Shown: positions 8,526 to 18,313, counted from the first letter of the stretch. The stretch is 56,000 nt of DNA from Ureibacillus thermosphaericus (GCF_012396605.1 NZ_JAAXPW010000020.1:1-56000), one strand, 5' to 3'. Notes: a model not told the origin generated them from the sequence alone. Translations and numbers: made by a program.

Positions 8526-9602
8526 TTATTTTTCAACTGATAAGCTCATTAAGTAATCAGCTACAGCACTTACTTCCTCATCAGTTAATTCTTTATACAT
8601 GTCAGTCATTAAGTTGCCTGGTTTATATTTTTCAGGATTTTTAATCCATGCTTCTACATTCTCTTTTGTATGCTCTAAGATACCTGCAACACGGTTGCGA
8701 TCACCAAATGTTGTTAAGTTTGGACCCATTGCTCCAGCAGGGCTAACTGCAGAAACTGCGTGACAACCTAAGCAGTTTTGAGCAAATACTGCTTCACCTA
8801 AATCTGTTGAATCAGTAGAAGCTGTTTGACCTTCTGTAGCTTGCATAGCAGCTACCCAAGCATCAAAGTCTTGACGATTTAATGATTTTACTTTGAAATC
8901 CATTAATGCGTGAGAAGGACCGCAAAGTTCAGCACATTTTCCGTACCATACACCTTCTCCACCATTTAAGCCTGCAGATTCTTTATCGAATACTAGATAG
9001 AATTTATTTACGTTTTCAACGTTAGTATCGATTTTTCCGCCGATTGCAGGAATCCAGAATGAGTGTTTAACGTCAGCTGCTTTTAAGTTGAAGTAAACCT
9101 TTTCATTTGTTGGAACAACTAGTTCTTGAGCAGTGACAATACCATATTCAGGATATTCAAATTCCCACCAATATAATTTTGCAGTAACATTTACTGTTAG
9201 CGCAGTTGGATTACCTTCCTCATCCACTTCATCCATAGCAGATACATCGGCAAATTTATAAGTAGCCAAAATAGTTGGAACAGATAAAATTAATAAAAGA
9301 ATAATTGGGATAACTGTCCAAATTACTTCTAAAGTGTGGCTACCTTCCACTTGTTTTGGCATGTAATCTTCGCCGAGTTTAGAGCGACGGAATTTCGCGA
9401 AAGTAAGTAAATAAAGAACTGAAACTACTATAACTACTAACGTCATGATGCTTGTAGCTAGTAATAGTAGATTAAATTGCTCTTTTCCGACAGCACCAGA
9501 TGGTCGAAGTGTTGAAATATACTCTTCACCACAGCCCGATAAAATAATAGCAAATGCTGCTAATAACGGGAAAAGAGACCATTTTTTAAGCCCTTTCTTC
9601 AT
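8526..9602 (-). CDS. ctaC: CtaC, cytochrome c oxidase subunit II with fused cytochrome c
   Basis: 358 residues. A lipoprotein signal ends in the lipobox LSGC (cysteine about residue 24). Two membrane helices follow, then a cupredoxin domain with the CuA ligands in CAELCGPSHALMDF, and a C-terminal class I cytochrome c domain with the heme site CLGCH and a later methionine ligand in GNLMTDM. The fusion defines a caa3-type oxidase, which takes electrons on its own cytochrome. It is the first gene of the ctaCDEF(G-M) operon. ctaB, which precedes ctaC in B. subtilis, is missing here. Confidence 0.96.
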   Translation of the reverse strand: MKKGLKKWSLFPLLAAFAIILSGCGEEYISTLRPSGAVGKEQFNLLLLATSIMTLVVIVVSVLYLLTFAKFRRSKLGEDYMPKQVEGSHTLEVIWTVIPIILLLILSVPTILATYKFADVSAMDEVDEEGNPTALTVNVTAKLYWWEFEYPEYGIVTAQELVVPTNEKVYFNLKAADVKHSFWIPAIGGKIDTNVENVNKFYLVFDKESAGLNGGEGVWYGKCAELCGPSHALMDFKVKSLNRQDFDAWVAAMQATEGQTASTDSTDLGEAVFAQNCLGCHAVSAVSPAGAMGPNLTTFGDRNRVAGILEHTKENVEAWIKNPEKYKPGNLMTDMYKELTDEEVSAVADYLMSLSVEK

Positions 9603-10160
9603 AGCTTAATTAAACCCCTCTTTCTTTTGATTGTCTTGTCTAACAGGACATTATGGCTCTATCTATTTGAATTCTTTATTGAAGAAAGAATCCCTGATGG
9701 TATAAAACTGTTAATTAATGAGTGAAATTTTTACTGTAATTCATATCATCAATCAAACTAATACAACATATACTTAGTATAAACAGTACTTAATCTAATA
9801 ATGGTGCTTAATAAGTGCAAAAACCGCTATTTAGCAGTTTATACATAAAAATGAAACAATAACCATATTAACATACAATTTTCATTAGATGAATGACATT
9901 TTTTTAAAATAAAAATTTAAATATAACTCCATGCATTTATTACATACATGTCCTAATGAAAACACAGTTTCCCCATGAGCTCCATTTTCACTAGCTCTGA
10001 GTTTACTATGACGATCATTATATTGGCAAGAAAATTCAATGCCTCAAAATTTCAGCCCGCTATTATTTCCCTCCTTTTTTTCCTTTCAAAATTGTAAGCT
10101 TTACTTACTAAATTCTACTATATCGAACTTTGTGCCAAATTTCTAGATTATAAGGTGAAT
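9603..10160. other. Long AT-rich leader between ctaC and ctaA; ctaB absent
   Basis: No ORF of useful size is seen. It holds a small hairpin at about 9,825-9,840 (AAACCGCTA/AGCAGTTT) and, on the minus strand near 10,070-10,085, a strong AAGGAGGG ribosome-site-like sequence with no start codon behind it. In B. subtilis ctaB lies in this position, so the stretch could be what remains after its loss. That is inference. The ctaC promoter should be here but no convincing pair of boxes stands out. Confidence 0.5.
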
Positions 10161-10322
10161 TTTGTGTGAAACACCAAGTTCAATGACCTTAATTTCTACT
10201 TTACTACAAAGCATATTATAAGGAACTATCAATTAATAGTATTTTTGTGAAATCTTTTTCACATTTCTGTGAACAGTTTGTGAAATTTCATATCAATTAT
10301 TTCGTGCGAATTCTTTGAAGTT
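10161..10322. promoter_or_regulatory. Cluster of ResD-like sites upstream of ctaA
   Basis: Four TTTGTGAA-like motifs lie in 160 bp: TTTGTGTGAA (10,161), TTGTGAAATCTTTTTC (10,245-10,260), TTTGTGAAATTTC (10,277) and the weaker TTCGTGCGAATTC (10,311). The known B. subtilis ResD site resembles TTTGTGAAT, and ResDE activates ctaA. The second copy fits best. The sites lie between the divergent ctaA and ctaC genes and could act on both. Confidence 0.55.
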
Positions 10323-10349
10323 GTCTTTTTTGTATGAATTCGCTATCAT
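10321..10349 (+). promoter_or_regulatory. Sigma-A-type promoter of ctaA
   Basis: TTGTCT, a 17-nt spacer and TATCAT lie about 60 nt upstream of the ctaA start and directly downstream of the ResD-like motifs, a suitable arrangement for an activated promoter. Confidence 0.55.
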
Positions 10350-10408
10350 CATAAAAGCATAGCTTTTTTCATGCAATTTTTACAGAGTATAAAAGTAGGT
10401 GTCAATTA

Positions 10409-11338
10409 ATGCAACACAGGTATTATTGGATATTAAAATGGGTTGCAGTAGCTACTACCCTTGGTATGTTGCTTATTCTATTAGGGGGAGCTCTCGTAAC
10501 AAAAACGGATAGCGGTTTAGGCTGTGGTCGAAATTGGCCAGATTGTAACGGATCATTGATTCCGAAAGAAATTACTACTGAAGTGTTGATTGAGTTTTCC
10601 CATCGCTTTGTTACCGGGGCAGTCTCCATCCTAGTTTTAATATTAGTTTTTTGGACATGGAGATCTCTCAGTCACGTTAAGGAAGTTAAATTTTTAGGAT
10701 TTCTAGCAATCTTTTTCCTTGTATTGCAAGCATTAATTGGTGCTGCCCAAGTACTTTGGGGACAAGGCGATTTTATTTTAGCCCTGCACTTTGGTATTTC
10801 CCTTATTTCCTTTGCAGCCGTAATGTTGCTCGCAATGATTGTTTTCGAAGTCGATCAGAAATTTGATGCTGATCGGGTTATTATTCGTAGAAAATTAAAG
10901 TGGCATACCATTGGTGTTACCCTTTATTCATACATAGTAATATATACCGGAGCGCTAGTTAGACATACAGGATCAAGTTTAACATGCCCTAGTTGGCCGT
11001 TTTGCTATAACGATAAACCATTTAGTTTACCTAGCAAAATGTATGAATGGGTGCACATGGGGCATCGTTTAGCCGCATTATTAATTTTCATTTGGATTTT
11101 ATATATTATGATTCATGCCTTTAAACATTATAAAGATCAACGGGTTATTTATTGGGGCTGGATTATCGCGTTTATTCTTGTTGCTTTGCAAATTATTGCA
11201 GGCATGTTCATTATCTTGACTCAATTAAATTTAGTCGTGTCCTTACTGCATTCATTGTTTATTACACTATTGTTCGGACTGTTATGTTATATGATTTTAT
11301 TAGTTGCCCGTAGTTCTTATAACGAAAATAAAAGATAA
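10409..11338 (+). CDS. ctaA: CtaA, heme A synthase
   Basis: 309 residues with eight predicted membrane helices in two similar halves. It oxidises heme O to heme A for the caa3 oxidase encoded next door. Family landmarks are the GCGRNWPDCNG loop with a cysteine pair, the EFSHR histidine segment, the second cysteine pair in TCPSWPFC, and the HMGHR and LHSLF histidine helices. The ribosome site is modest (AGGTG about 9 nt upstream). It runs opposite to ctaC and has its own promoter and terminator. Heme O synthase (CtaB) must be encoded elsewhere. Confidence 0.94.
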   Translation: MQHRYYWILKWVAVATTLGMLLILLGGALVTKTDSGLGCGRNWPDCNGSLIPKEITTEVLIEFSHRFVTGAVSILVLILVFWTWRSLSHVKEVKFLGFLAIFFLVLQALIGAAQVLWGQGDFILALHFGISLISFAAVMLLAMIVFEVDQKFDADRVIIRRKLKWHTIGVTLYSYIVIYTGALVRHTGSSLTCPSWPFCYNDKPFSLPSKMYEWVHMGHRLAALLIFIWILYIMIHAFKHYKDQRVIYWGWIIAFILVALQIIAGMFIILTQLNLVVSLLHSLFITLLFGLLCYMILLVARSSYNENKR

Positions 11339-11346
11339 TTTTCATG

Positions 11347-11384
11347 TGGATTGTTCTCTTAATGAGAGGCAATCCATTTTTATT
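11347..11384 (+). terminator. Terminator of ctaA
   Basis: TGGATTGTTCTC and GAGAGGCAATCCA form a long stem with one bulge, followed by TTTTTATTTC. Confidence 0.85.
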
Positions 11385-11490
11385 TCATTACTATTGAATC
11401 GAATCTTCAAATCCTTAAAGATATTCCCCAAGCAATAATTGCTATACTACTATATTTCTTACGCTCTAGAGAATTTATCAACCAAATATT

Positions 11491-11538
11491 AAAAAAAAAT
11501 GAGCGAATTAGAAAACATATCGCTTTCTAAATTCGCTC
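11491..11538 (-). terminator. Terminator of pyc
   Basis: GAGCGAATTTAGAAAG and a near-perfect complement form a long stem followed on the minus strand by a run of nine or more T. The outer arm GAGCGAATT also appears in the terminator behind ylaH at 33,331. Confidence 0.88.
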
Positions 11539-11564
11539 CATTTATGAAATTTCATATTCTTACA

Positions 11565-14500
11565 TTATTCAAGTTCAATTAATAAGTCACCAGTTGAAAT
11601 GGCATCGCCTGGTTTCGCGTAAATTTCTTTTATAACCCCATCGTTAGGTGCTTGTACAGTCGTTTCCATCTTCATTGCTTCTGTAATTAATAAATGATCT
11701 CCACGTTTTACACGACTACCATTTGATACAAGAACTTTTAATACCGTTCCAGGCATTGTTGCACCAATTTGATTCGGATTATTCGGATCTGCCTTAATAG
11801 CAATTGTTCCATCTGCTTCAACCGTTAAATCTTCAACTACGACTTCACGAGGTTGACCGTTAAATTCGAAGTAAATAACTCTCGTTCCATCGTGTTCTGC
11901 TTCACCAATCGATACTAATTTAATAATAAGTGTTTTTCCTTTTTCAATTTCTACTTCAATTTCCTCTCCGATTCTTAAACCATATAGGAATGAAGGCGTA
12001 TCTAAAGCAGAAAGGTTGCCATATTTTTCAACAGCTTTAAAGTAATCTTCAACTACTTTTGGATAAAGTGCATAGGAGATAACATCTTTTTTCGTTAACG
12101 ATTTGTTAACTTTTTTCTCCAGTTCTTCTTTCAATTTGTCAAAATCAACTGGTTCTAATAATTCACCAGGTCGAACTGTAATCGGTTTTCGATCTTTTAA
12201 TATTACTTTTTGTAGTTCTTCAGGGAAACCACCGTGAGGCTGACCTAAATATCCTTGGAAAAATTCAACTACAGAATCAGGGAAATCAATCGTTTTTCCT
12301 TTTTCTAAAATGTTTTCCTCATTTAAATCATTTTGAACCATGAATAATGCCATGTCGCCAACAACTTTAGATGATGGCGTTACTTTAACGATGTCGCCAA
12401 ATAATAAGTTAACACGAGAGTACATCTTTTTCACTTCATCCCAGCGATCAGCAAGGCCAACTGCTTTCGCTTGTTGCTGTAGGTTACTATACTGACCACC
12501 AGGCATTTCATGAACATAAATTTCTGAATGCGGGCTTTTCATGCCGCTCTCAAAATCTCGATAAAACTCTCGAACATCTTGCCAATAATAGGATAATTGC
12601 TCAAGAGAATCGATATCCGCACGTACTTGTCGATTTGAGCCGCTCATGGCATAATAAAGTGTATTTGCACTAGGCTGAGATGTTAAACCTGCCATGGAAC
12701 TTAATGCCGTATCAACAATATCAACACCCGCTTCAATAGCTTTTGCATATGTGTAAATTCCATTGCCGCTCGTGTCATGAGTATGCAAATGGATTGGCAA
12801 GTCTACAGCTTCTTTTAGTTCAGAAATAAGCACATAAGCAGCTTCTGGCTTCAATAATCCCGCCATATCTTTGATGGCTAAAATATGTGCTCCAGCTCGC
12901 TCCAATTCCTTCGACATTTCTTTATAGTATTGAATTGTATATTTCGAACGAGTTGGATCTAAAATATCGCCAGTATAACAGATCGCAGCTTCTGCGATTT
13001 TGCCTGTGTTTCGAACTTCATCGATGGCAATTTCCATACCTTTAATCCAGTTTAAGCTATCGAAAATTCGGAATACGTCAATTCCTGCATTTGCAGCTTC
13101 TTTAATAAATTCGCGAATTAAGTTATCTGGATAGTTTGTATAACCTACCGCATTAGCACCACGGAACAACATTTGGAATAATATATTCGGAATTTGTTCA
13201 CGGAGTTTCACAAGTCTTTCCCATGGATCTTCTTTTAAGAAGCGGTAACTCACGTCAAATGTTGCGCCACCCCAAAGTTCTAATGAGAAGAAATTATGCA
13301 ACATGCGAGCATTATAATCTGCAATTTGATACATATCTTGGCTGCGAACTCGGGTTGCTAAGAGCGACTGGTGAGCATCACGGAATGTTGTATCCGTTAA
13401 CAATACATCTTGTTGCTCCTTAATCCAACGAACAACCCCCTCTGGACCTTGTTCGTCTAAAAGTTGTTTTGTTCCCCGTGGTATCTCAGTGTTTTTAATA
13501 TCCAATTTCGGTTTTGTCGGTTTGACAAAAATCGGTTTCTTCTTTTTCTCAATTCCAGGGAAGCCATTTAATGTTACATCCCCGATATATCTCAATAACT
13601 TTGTACCGCGGTCTTTGCGTGTAGCAAAGTTAAATAATTCAGGGGTTGAATCAATAAAACTTGTATCAAAATCACCAGATAAAAACTTCTCATGTAAAAC
13701 AACATTTGTTAAAAATGGAATGTTCGTTTTTACACCACGAATTCGGAATTCACGCAAGTTTCGATCCATTTTCGCAGCAGCTTCTTTAAATGTTCTACCC
13801 CAAGTGGAAATTTTGACAAGCAAAGAATCGTAATAAGGGGTTACAACAGCTCCTTGGAATCCGTTGCCTGCATCTAAGCGCACCCCGAATCCACCGCTTG
13901 AACGATAAACCATGATTTTTCCTGTATCCGGCATAAAATTATTTGCTGGATCTTCTGTTGTAACGCGAGATTGAATCGCATGTCCAAATAAAGGAATTTC
14001 ACTTTGTTCAGGGATTCCGATTTCTTTGGAATGAAGATTGTACCCTTCTGCAATTTTAATTTGCGCATGAACAATATCAATGCCCGTAATCATTTCAGTG
14101 ATCGTATGTTCTACTTGAATACGCGGATTCACTTCGATGAAATAGAAGTCGTCACCGGAAACTAAAAATTCTACTGTTCCAGCATTCACGTATTCAACGT
14201 TTTTCATCAACTTAACTGCAGCTTCACAAATGGAGTTTCTCAAATATTCTGAAAGCGAAATCGATGGCGCAATCTCTACTACTTTTTGATGACGACGCTG
14301 AATAGAACAATCACGCTCATATAAATGAACGATATTGCCTGTTTTGTCCCCTAAAATTTGCACTTCTATATGTTTCGGTTTAATAATCGCTTTTTCCACG
14401 TATACTTCATCGGAACCAAAAGCAGCCTTTGCTTCTGATTTTGCCCTTTCATAGGCACTCTGTAATTCGTCTTTTGAATGCACCAATCGCATTCCTCGAC

Positions 14501-15002
14501 CGCCACCGCCAAGCGCCGCTTTAATCATCACTGGATAACCTACATCATCTGCAAAGCGCTCTAATTCCTCAAAGGATGAAACAGGGCCATCGCTACCAGG
14601 AATAACTGGAATTCCCGCAAGAATTGCTTGTTCCCTTGCTTTCACTTTATCTCCAAAAATTTCTAAATGTCTAGAATTTGGACCGATGAAAATAATACCT
14701 TCTTCTTCACAGCGTTTCGCAAATTCAACATTTTCAGCTAAAAAGCCATAACCTGGATGGATGGCGTCTGCTCCTGATTCTTTTGCGATTTCAATGATGC
14801 CTTCAATATCTAAATAAGCATCGATTGGACCTTTCCCAACACCAACGATATAGGCTTCATCAGCTTTATAACGATGGTGTGAAGCACGATCCTCTTGAGA
14901 ATAAATCGCAACTGTCTTAATGTCTAATTCATTGCAAGCTCGTAAAACACGAATTGCAATTTCCCCTCTGTTTGCCACTAATAATTTACGAATTTTTCTC
15001 AT
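11565..15002 (-). CDS. pyc: Pyruvate carboxylase
   Basis: 1145 residues, the normal length for the single-chain enzyme that carboxylates pyruvate to oxaloacetate with ATP and bicarbonate (anaplerosis). Domains in order: a biotin carboxylase/ATP-grasp domain (about 1-450, with GGGGRGMRLV and the EVNPRIQVEHT site), a carboxyltransferase TIM barrel (about 530-800, with DTTFRDAHQSL and the HLHTHDTSG metal site), a linker/allosteric region, and a C-terminal biotinyl domain with EAMKMET, whose lysine carries biotin. Its ATG overlaps the ftsW stop by four bases (ATGA) and AGGGGG precedes it. The ftsW-pyc order matches B. subtilis. Confidence 0.97.
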   Translation of the reverse strand: MRKIRKLLVANRGEIAIRVLRACNELDIKTVAIYSQEDRASHHRYKADEAYIVGVGKGPIDAYLDIEGIIEIAKESGADAIHPGYGFLAENVEFAKRCEEEGIIFIGPNSRHLEIFGDKVKAREQAILAGIPVIPGSDGPVSSFEELERFADDVGYPVMIKAALGGGGRGMRLVHSKDELQSAYERAKSEAKAAFGSDEVYVEKAIIKPKHIEVQILGDKTGNIVHLYERDCSIQRRHQKVVEIAPSISLSEYLRNSICEAAVKLMKNVEYVNAGTVEFLVSGDDFYFIEVNPRIQVEHTITEMITGIDIVHAQIKIAEGYNLHSKEIGIPEQSEIPLFGHAIQSRVTTEDPANNFMPDTGKIMVYRSSGGFGVRLDAGNGFQGAVVTPYYDSLLVKISTWGRTFKEAAAKMDRNLREFRIRGVKTNIPFLTNVVLHEKFLSGDFDTSFIDSTPELFNFATRKDRGTKLLRYIGDVTLNGFPGIEKKKKPIFVKPTKPKLDIKNTEIPRGTKQLLDEQGPEGVVRWIKEQQDVLLTDTTFRDAHQSLLATRVRSQDMYQIADYNARMLHNFFSLELWGGATFDVSYRFLKEDPWERLVKLREQIPNILFQMLFRGANAVGYTNYPDNLIREFIKEAANAGIDVFRIFDSLNWIKGMEIAIDEVRNTGKIAEAAICYTGDILDPTRSKYTIQYYKEMSKELERAGAHILAIKDMAGLLKPEAAYVLISELKEAVDLPIHLHTHDTSGNGIYTYAKAIEAGVDIVDTALSSMAGLTSQPSANTLYYAMSGSNRQVRADIDSLEQLSYYWQDVREFYRDFESGMKSPHSEIYVHEMPGGQYSNLQQQAKAVGLADRWDEVKKMYSRVNLLFGDIVKVTPSSKVVGDMALFMVQNDLNEENILEKGKTIDFPDSVVEFFQGYLGQPHGGFPEELQKVILKDRKPITVRPGELLEPVDFDKLKEELEKKVNKSLTKKDVISYALYPKVVEDYFKAVEKYGNLSALDTPSFLYGLRIGEEIEVEIEKGKTLIIKLVSIGEAEHDGTRVIYFEFNGQPREVVVEDLTVEADGTIAIKADPNNPNQIGATMPGTVLKVLVSNGSRVKRGDHLLITEAMKMETTVQAPNDGVIKEIYAKPGDAISTGDLLIELE

Positions 15003-16186
15003 TGTGTCCCCCTAAGTTTTCTTTTTTCTAGTTTCTCATACATAGAAACATTGATTAATATGCCCATTGCGAAAGATAGAACCAATATAGATGATCCACC
15101 GTAACTAATGAATGGCAACGTTACCCCAGTTAATGGAATTAGTCCCGATAAACCACCTAGATTAGTAAAGGTTTGGATGGCAATCCAGCTAGCAATGCCC
15201 GCTGATATCATTCTTGCTAAAGGATCTTTCGTAAGCAAAGCAATCAAAATTCCTTTAAATACGATAAATCCTAAACCACCAAGTACAATAATAACGCCTA
15301 ACAAACCCAATTCTTCCGCAATTACAGCCATTATAAAATCAGTTTGCGGTTCCGGTAAATACCCCAGTTTTTGTACGGATTGACCAAGACCTACACCTTC
15401 TAATCCACCAGAACCAATCGCCATATAGCCTCGAATGACTTGAAGGCCTGAACCTTGCTCATACTCAAATGGATTTAAAAAAGCTTTAATTCTCCCAATT
15501 CGATTTTCTGTAAAAATTGAATCCCTTTTAAATAACGCTAAAATTCCAATAATGGCTCCACCAAAAAGTGCTAATTCCGCAAAAAATTTAAAAAAGGTTC
15601 GTATGCGAATTCCACTTGCGGCAACAACTGCTATAGCGATGCCAGAAATAATAAGCACAGCTCCAATGTCAGTTTCATTTGCCACAAAAAAGATAATCGC
15701 AATCCATACTATAATGGGATAAATAATATGGTTTGGGTGTAAGTCTACCATCGGTGTTTTTAAACTTTTGTTATAAAAGGCACCGGCAAAATACAGTATG
15801 ATTATCAGTTTTGCGAGTTCTGAAGGTTGGAATGACATAATTCCAAATAAATTAATCCAACTTCTTGATCCCGTCTCGGCTTCACCCGTACCAAATAGCA
15901 ATAGCCAAAACATTAAAGTGATAATTAAGCCAACCATAAACATCATAATTTTTTTCCTACTATAATGTTTATACGGGAAAAAAGCACCGAGAACAAAGGT
16001 AAAAAATGCAACCACTAAATTAAATAATTGTTTTTTATAATAATAATCCGGTTCTTTACCGTTGACAATAGCTACCATCATACTGGAACTATAAATCATG
16101 ACAAGTCCAAATAAACATAGGAACACATATACGAAAAATAATGGATAATCAAAATTTCTAATATAGTATGAAATATATTTTCTCAT
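14999..16186 (-). CDS. ftsW: FtsW/RodA/SpoVE-family SEDS glycosyltransferase, probably FtsW
   Basis: 395 residues with about ten membrane helices. SEDS proteins polymerise lipid II together with a class B PBP, and FtsW does so at the septum. Visible landmarks are the SRSWINLFGIMSFQPSELAK segment, the ENRIGRIKAFLNPFEY loop, GYLPEPQTDFIMAVIAEE with the catalytic acidic region, and LPFISYGGSS near the C-terminus. The place between ylaN and pyc is that of B. subtilis ftsW. AAAGAGG lies 9 nt before the start, directly behind a terminator hairpin. Confidence 0.92.
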   Translation of the reverse strand: MRKYISYYIRNFDYPLFFVYVFLCLFGLVMIYSSSMMVAIVNGKEPDYYYKKQLFNLVVAFFTFVLGAFFPYKHYSRKKIMMFMVGLIITLMFWLLLFGTGEAETGSRSWINLFGIMSFQPSELAKLIIILYFAGAFYNKSLKTPMVDLHPNHIIYPIIVWIAIIFFVANETDIGAVLIISGIAIAVVAASGIRIRTFFKFFAELALFGGAIIGILALFKRDSIFTENRIGRIKAFLNPFEYEQGSGLQVIRGYMAIGSGGLEGVGLGQSVQKLGYLPEPQTDFIMAVIAEELGLLGVIIVLGGLGFIVFKGILIALLTKDPLARMISAGIASWIAIQTFTNLGGLSGLIPLTGVTLPFISYGGSSILVLSFAMGILINVSMYEKLEKRKLRGTQ

Positions 16187-16204
16187 AGTAAAGACCTCTT
16201 TTAG

Positions 16205-16234
16205 AAAAAAAACTCAAATCAAATCGATTTGAGT
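16205..16234 (-). terminator. Terminator/attenuator between ylaN and ftsW
   Basis: ACTCAAATC (16,226-16,234 read in reverse) and GATTTGAGT pair into a 9-bp stem followed by TTTTTTT on the minus strand. Only about 18 nt separate the T-run from the ftsW start codon, so no promoter fits between them. Confidence 0.85.
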
Positions 16235-16240
16235 CTTCTG

Positions 16241-16528
16241 TTACTTGTTTGTGTTTGTATATGCTTCATGTAACAAGGACAATTCCTTTTCTAATGTATC
16301 CAAAATCTTCCTGCCTTGTTCACGTTCAATCAATCCCAACTTTACGGCGAAATCGATTTCACGGGATAAGCCAAACATTTGTGTATCCAACACTTCTTCA
16401 TACAAAGGACACTGTGGCATCGTTAAATGGTCCATTTGCACTTTAATTAAACGAGCTATTTTATCTGCATCTTCCAATAACAATTCTAAAGCTTTTTCTT
16501 GGAAGGAAGCTTGTGTTTTTTTCTCCAT
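16241..16528 (-). CDS. ylaN: YlaN family iron-responsive protein
   Basis: A 95-residue helical protein of the YlaN (DUF1507) family, usually placed beside ftsW. In S. aureus and B. subtilis YlaN has been linked to iron homeostasis through the regulator Fur, and it can be essential under low iron. Conserved-looking residues include [20 protein letters not shown]. The start lies about 8 nt from a GGGGG-type ribosome site. It is transcribed away from ylaL, and a strong terminator follows. Confidence 0.9.
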   Translation of the reverse strand: MEKKTQASFQEKALELLLEDADKIARLIKVQMDHLTMPQCPLYEEVLDTQMFGLSREIDFAVKLGLIEREQGRKILDTLEKELSLLHEAYTNTNK

Positions 16529-16706
16529 GAGGACGCCCCCATTAATGTGATTTCTTCTATTCTATCTTTATAAAGTTTAGCTTTTAGCACATAAAAATGC
16601 AAGTAGCAAACAATAGGTAGAACCGTGATAAATGATTATTTCTTTATTAAGATAGAATCTAGCTGTATACTGATATATGTAAAATAGTTAAGGGGGATAT
16701 TTAAAA

Positions 16707-17207
16707 ATGGAAAGCATCATTCCAATTAAAGGTAAAGTCAAGTATAAATTAACATTAGATCCATCCGTATGGATTTTTGATGATCGCAGAATTGATTTAA
16801 AATCTTATTTCACCAATCCGAAACAAGAAGAAGATGAAGATTTAAAATACTTATTTAACATGGGAAAACACTGGTCCCGTGAAATCATGGAAGGTGCAAC
16901 ATTCCCTCCTACATTAAAAACTGAAAGAAAATTTGACCGCCAAGGTATGAAAACTGGTACATTCGGAATGGAAATTAAATATTTTTTAAATCACGCTGAA
17001 ATTGAAAAAGATGCAACTACAATTGTATTTGAATGCAAAGATGGTTCGGAACATGCTTTTCCAATTGAAGAAGCATACAAATTTATTTTTAAATATAGCC
17101 AAGATGGTAAGCCGCTAACAGAGGATGGACCTGTTCATTTAATTTTTGGAGATGGTTCAAACGTGGACAATCCTATCAAAAATATTTCCGCTATCCGAGT
17201 GGAATAG
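16707..17207 (+). CDS. ylaL: YlaL-like protein
   Basis: A 166-residue soluble protein rich in aromatic and charged residues, with no signal peptide. Position between ylaN and ylaI and length fit B. subtilis YlaL, which databases describe loosely as a possible peptidyl-prolyl isomerase. I see no motif that proves an activity. AAGGGGG lies 10 nt before the ATG. It runs into ylaI with a 10-nt gap, forming a two-gene operon. Confidence 0.7.
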   Translation: MESIIPIKGKVKYKLTLDPSVWIFDDRRIDLKSYFTNPKQEEDEDLKYLFNMGKHWSREIMEGATFPPTLKTERKFDRQGMKTGTFGMEIKYFLNHAEIEKDATTIVFECKDGSEHAFPIEEAYKFIFKYSQDGKPLTEDGPVHLIFGDGSNVDNPIKNISAIRVE

Positions 17208-17217
17208 GATTGAGTGT

Positions 17218-17421
17218 ATGCGTGTCCAATGTGTACTTTGTGATACCATCCACGAACTGGAAGACGACTCACCATTGGCTAAAAAATTAAGAAATCGACC
17301 AATACACACATATATGTGTGAAACATGCAATGATCGCATTACAACGAAAACCCTTGAGCGATTAGCAACTGGAAAATTTCGATTTTTCCGCAGCTCATCC
17401 AGCATTGATGAAGAATTATAA
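17218..17421 (+). CDS. ylaI: YlaI family small zinc-ribbon protein
   Basis: 67 residues starting MRVQCVLC. It has two CxxC pairs, CVLC near the N-terminus and CETC about 30 residues later, which fit a zinc ribbon, followed by RITTKTLERLATGKFRFF and an acidic end. This is the YlaI (DUF2197) family of unknown function. The start is taken at the ATG after the ylaL stop; the upstream in-frame extension lies inside ylaL. The ribosome site (AGGATTGAG) is weak, so coupling with ylaL is likely. Confidence 0.85.
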   Translation: MRVQCVLCDTIHELEDDSPLAKKLRNRPIHTYMCETCNDRITTKTLERLATGKFRFFRSSSSIDEEL

Positions 17422-17443
17422 AAAATATCCAATTAAACAACAT

Positions 17444-17490
17444 ATGACCTATTATGAAATTTACTCTATTTTCATAATAGGTCATTCTTT
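17444..17490. terminator. Bidirectional terminator between ylaI and the importer permease
   Basis: ATGACCTATTATGAAA and its perfect complement (17,470-17,485) form a 16-bp stem with T-rich flank on the plus strand. It lies between convergent genes. Confidence 0.8.
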
Positions 17491-17518
17491 ATCAAGAAAC
17501 AGTGATTCCCTGTTGCTG

Positions 17519-18313
17519 TTATTCATTTTTAATTAATCTTTTCTCTAACATTTCAACCAATTGATACATGAGTGTTGCAAAAATCGCGATAATGAGCAAC
17601 GACATTAACACGAGATTGAAATTAAACACTTGGAATCCGTAAATAATTAAATATCCAAGTCCTCGGGAAGAAACAAGGAACTCCCCAACAATAACCCCTA
17701 CCCAAGAAAGGCCAACGTTTACTTTTAATGTAGAAATGATCGTTGGGAAAGAAGCTGGTAAAATCGCTTCCTTAAACATTTGCCATTTGGTTGCATTAAA
17801 TGTTTGCAATACTTTTAAGTAATTGGCATCCACATTTCGAAAAGATGTGTAGATTACAATGGTTGAAATGATAACTGAAATGATTGCTCCCATCGTGATG
17901 ATGGAAGTCATTCCTGGACCAAGCGCTACAATTAATATAGGTCCGAGTGCCACTTTTGGCATGGAATTTAAAACGACGAGATAAGGATCTAAAATTTTTG
18001 AAACAGTTGGGAACCACCAAAGTATGGCCGCTAAAATTGTTCCGATCAACGTTCCAAGAATAAACCCAAGAACCGTTTCAAATAAAGTATAGTTTATGTG
18101 AATAAATATCGTACCGTCTGATACCATATTCGTTAACAACTTAAATATTCTGGAAGGTGCACTAAATATGAGCGGATCAATCCAGCGTTTAGAAGAAGCC
18201 ATCTCCCAAAGTACAAAAAATCCTACTAAAATGAAGAGCTGGTAAAACTTGATCCACCGTTTTTCCTTTGCTAACCGTTTTTTATATTGTAAATGAAGTT
18301 CTTTAATGTTCAA
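17519..18313 (-). CDS. ABC importer permease (SsuC/TauC/ThiX-type)
   Basis: About 264 residues with six membrane helices and the permease EAA loop ([25 protein letters not shown]). It belongs to the family that transports nitrate, sulfonates, taurine or the thiamine precursor HMP, and would form the channel of the importer. I place the start at the second TTG, 10 nt from AAGGAG. It overlaps the ATPase stop by 11 nt, a sign of translational coupling. The cognate binding-protein gene is split by the mobile element, so this importer may be inactive unless the element excises. Confidence 0.85.
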   Translation of the reverse strand: MNIKELHLQYKKRLAKEKRWIKFYQLFILVGFFVLWEMASSKRWIDPLIFSAPSRIFKLLTNMVSDGTIFIHINYTLFETVLGFILGTLIGTILAAILWWFPTVSKILDPYLVVLNSMPKVALGPILIVALGPGMTSIITMGAIISVIISTIVIYTSFRNVDANYLKVLQTFNATKWQMFKEAILPASFPTIISTLKVNVGLSWVGVIVGEFLVSSRGLGYLIIYGFQVFNFNLVLMSLLIIAIFATLMYQLVEMLEKRLIKNE

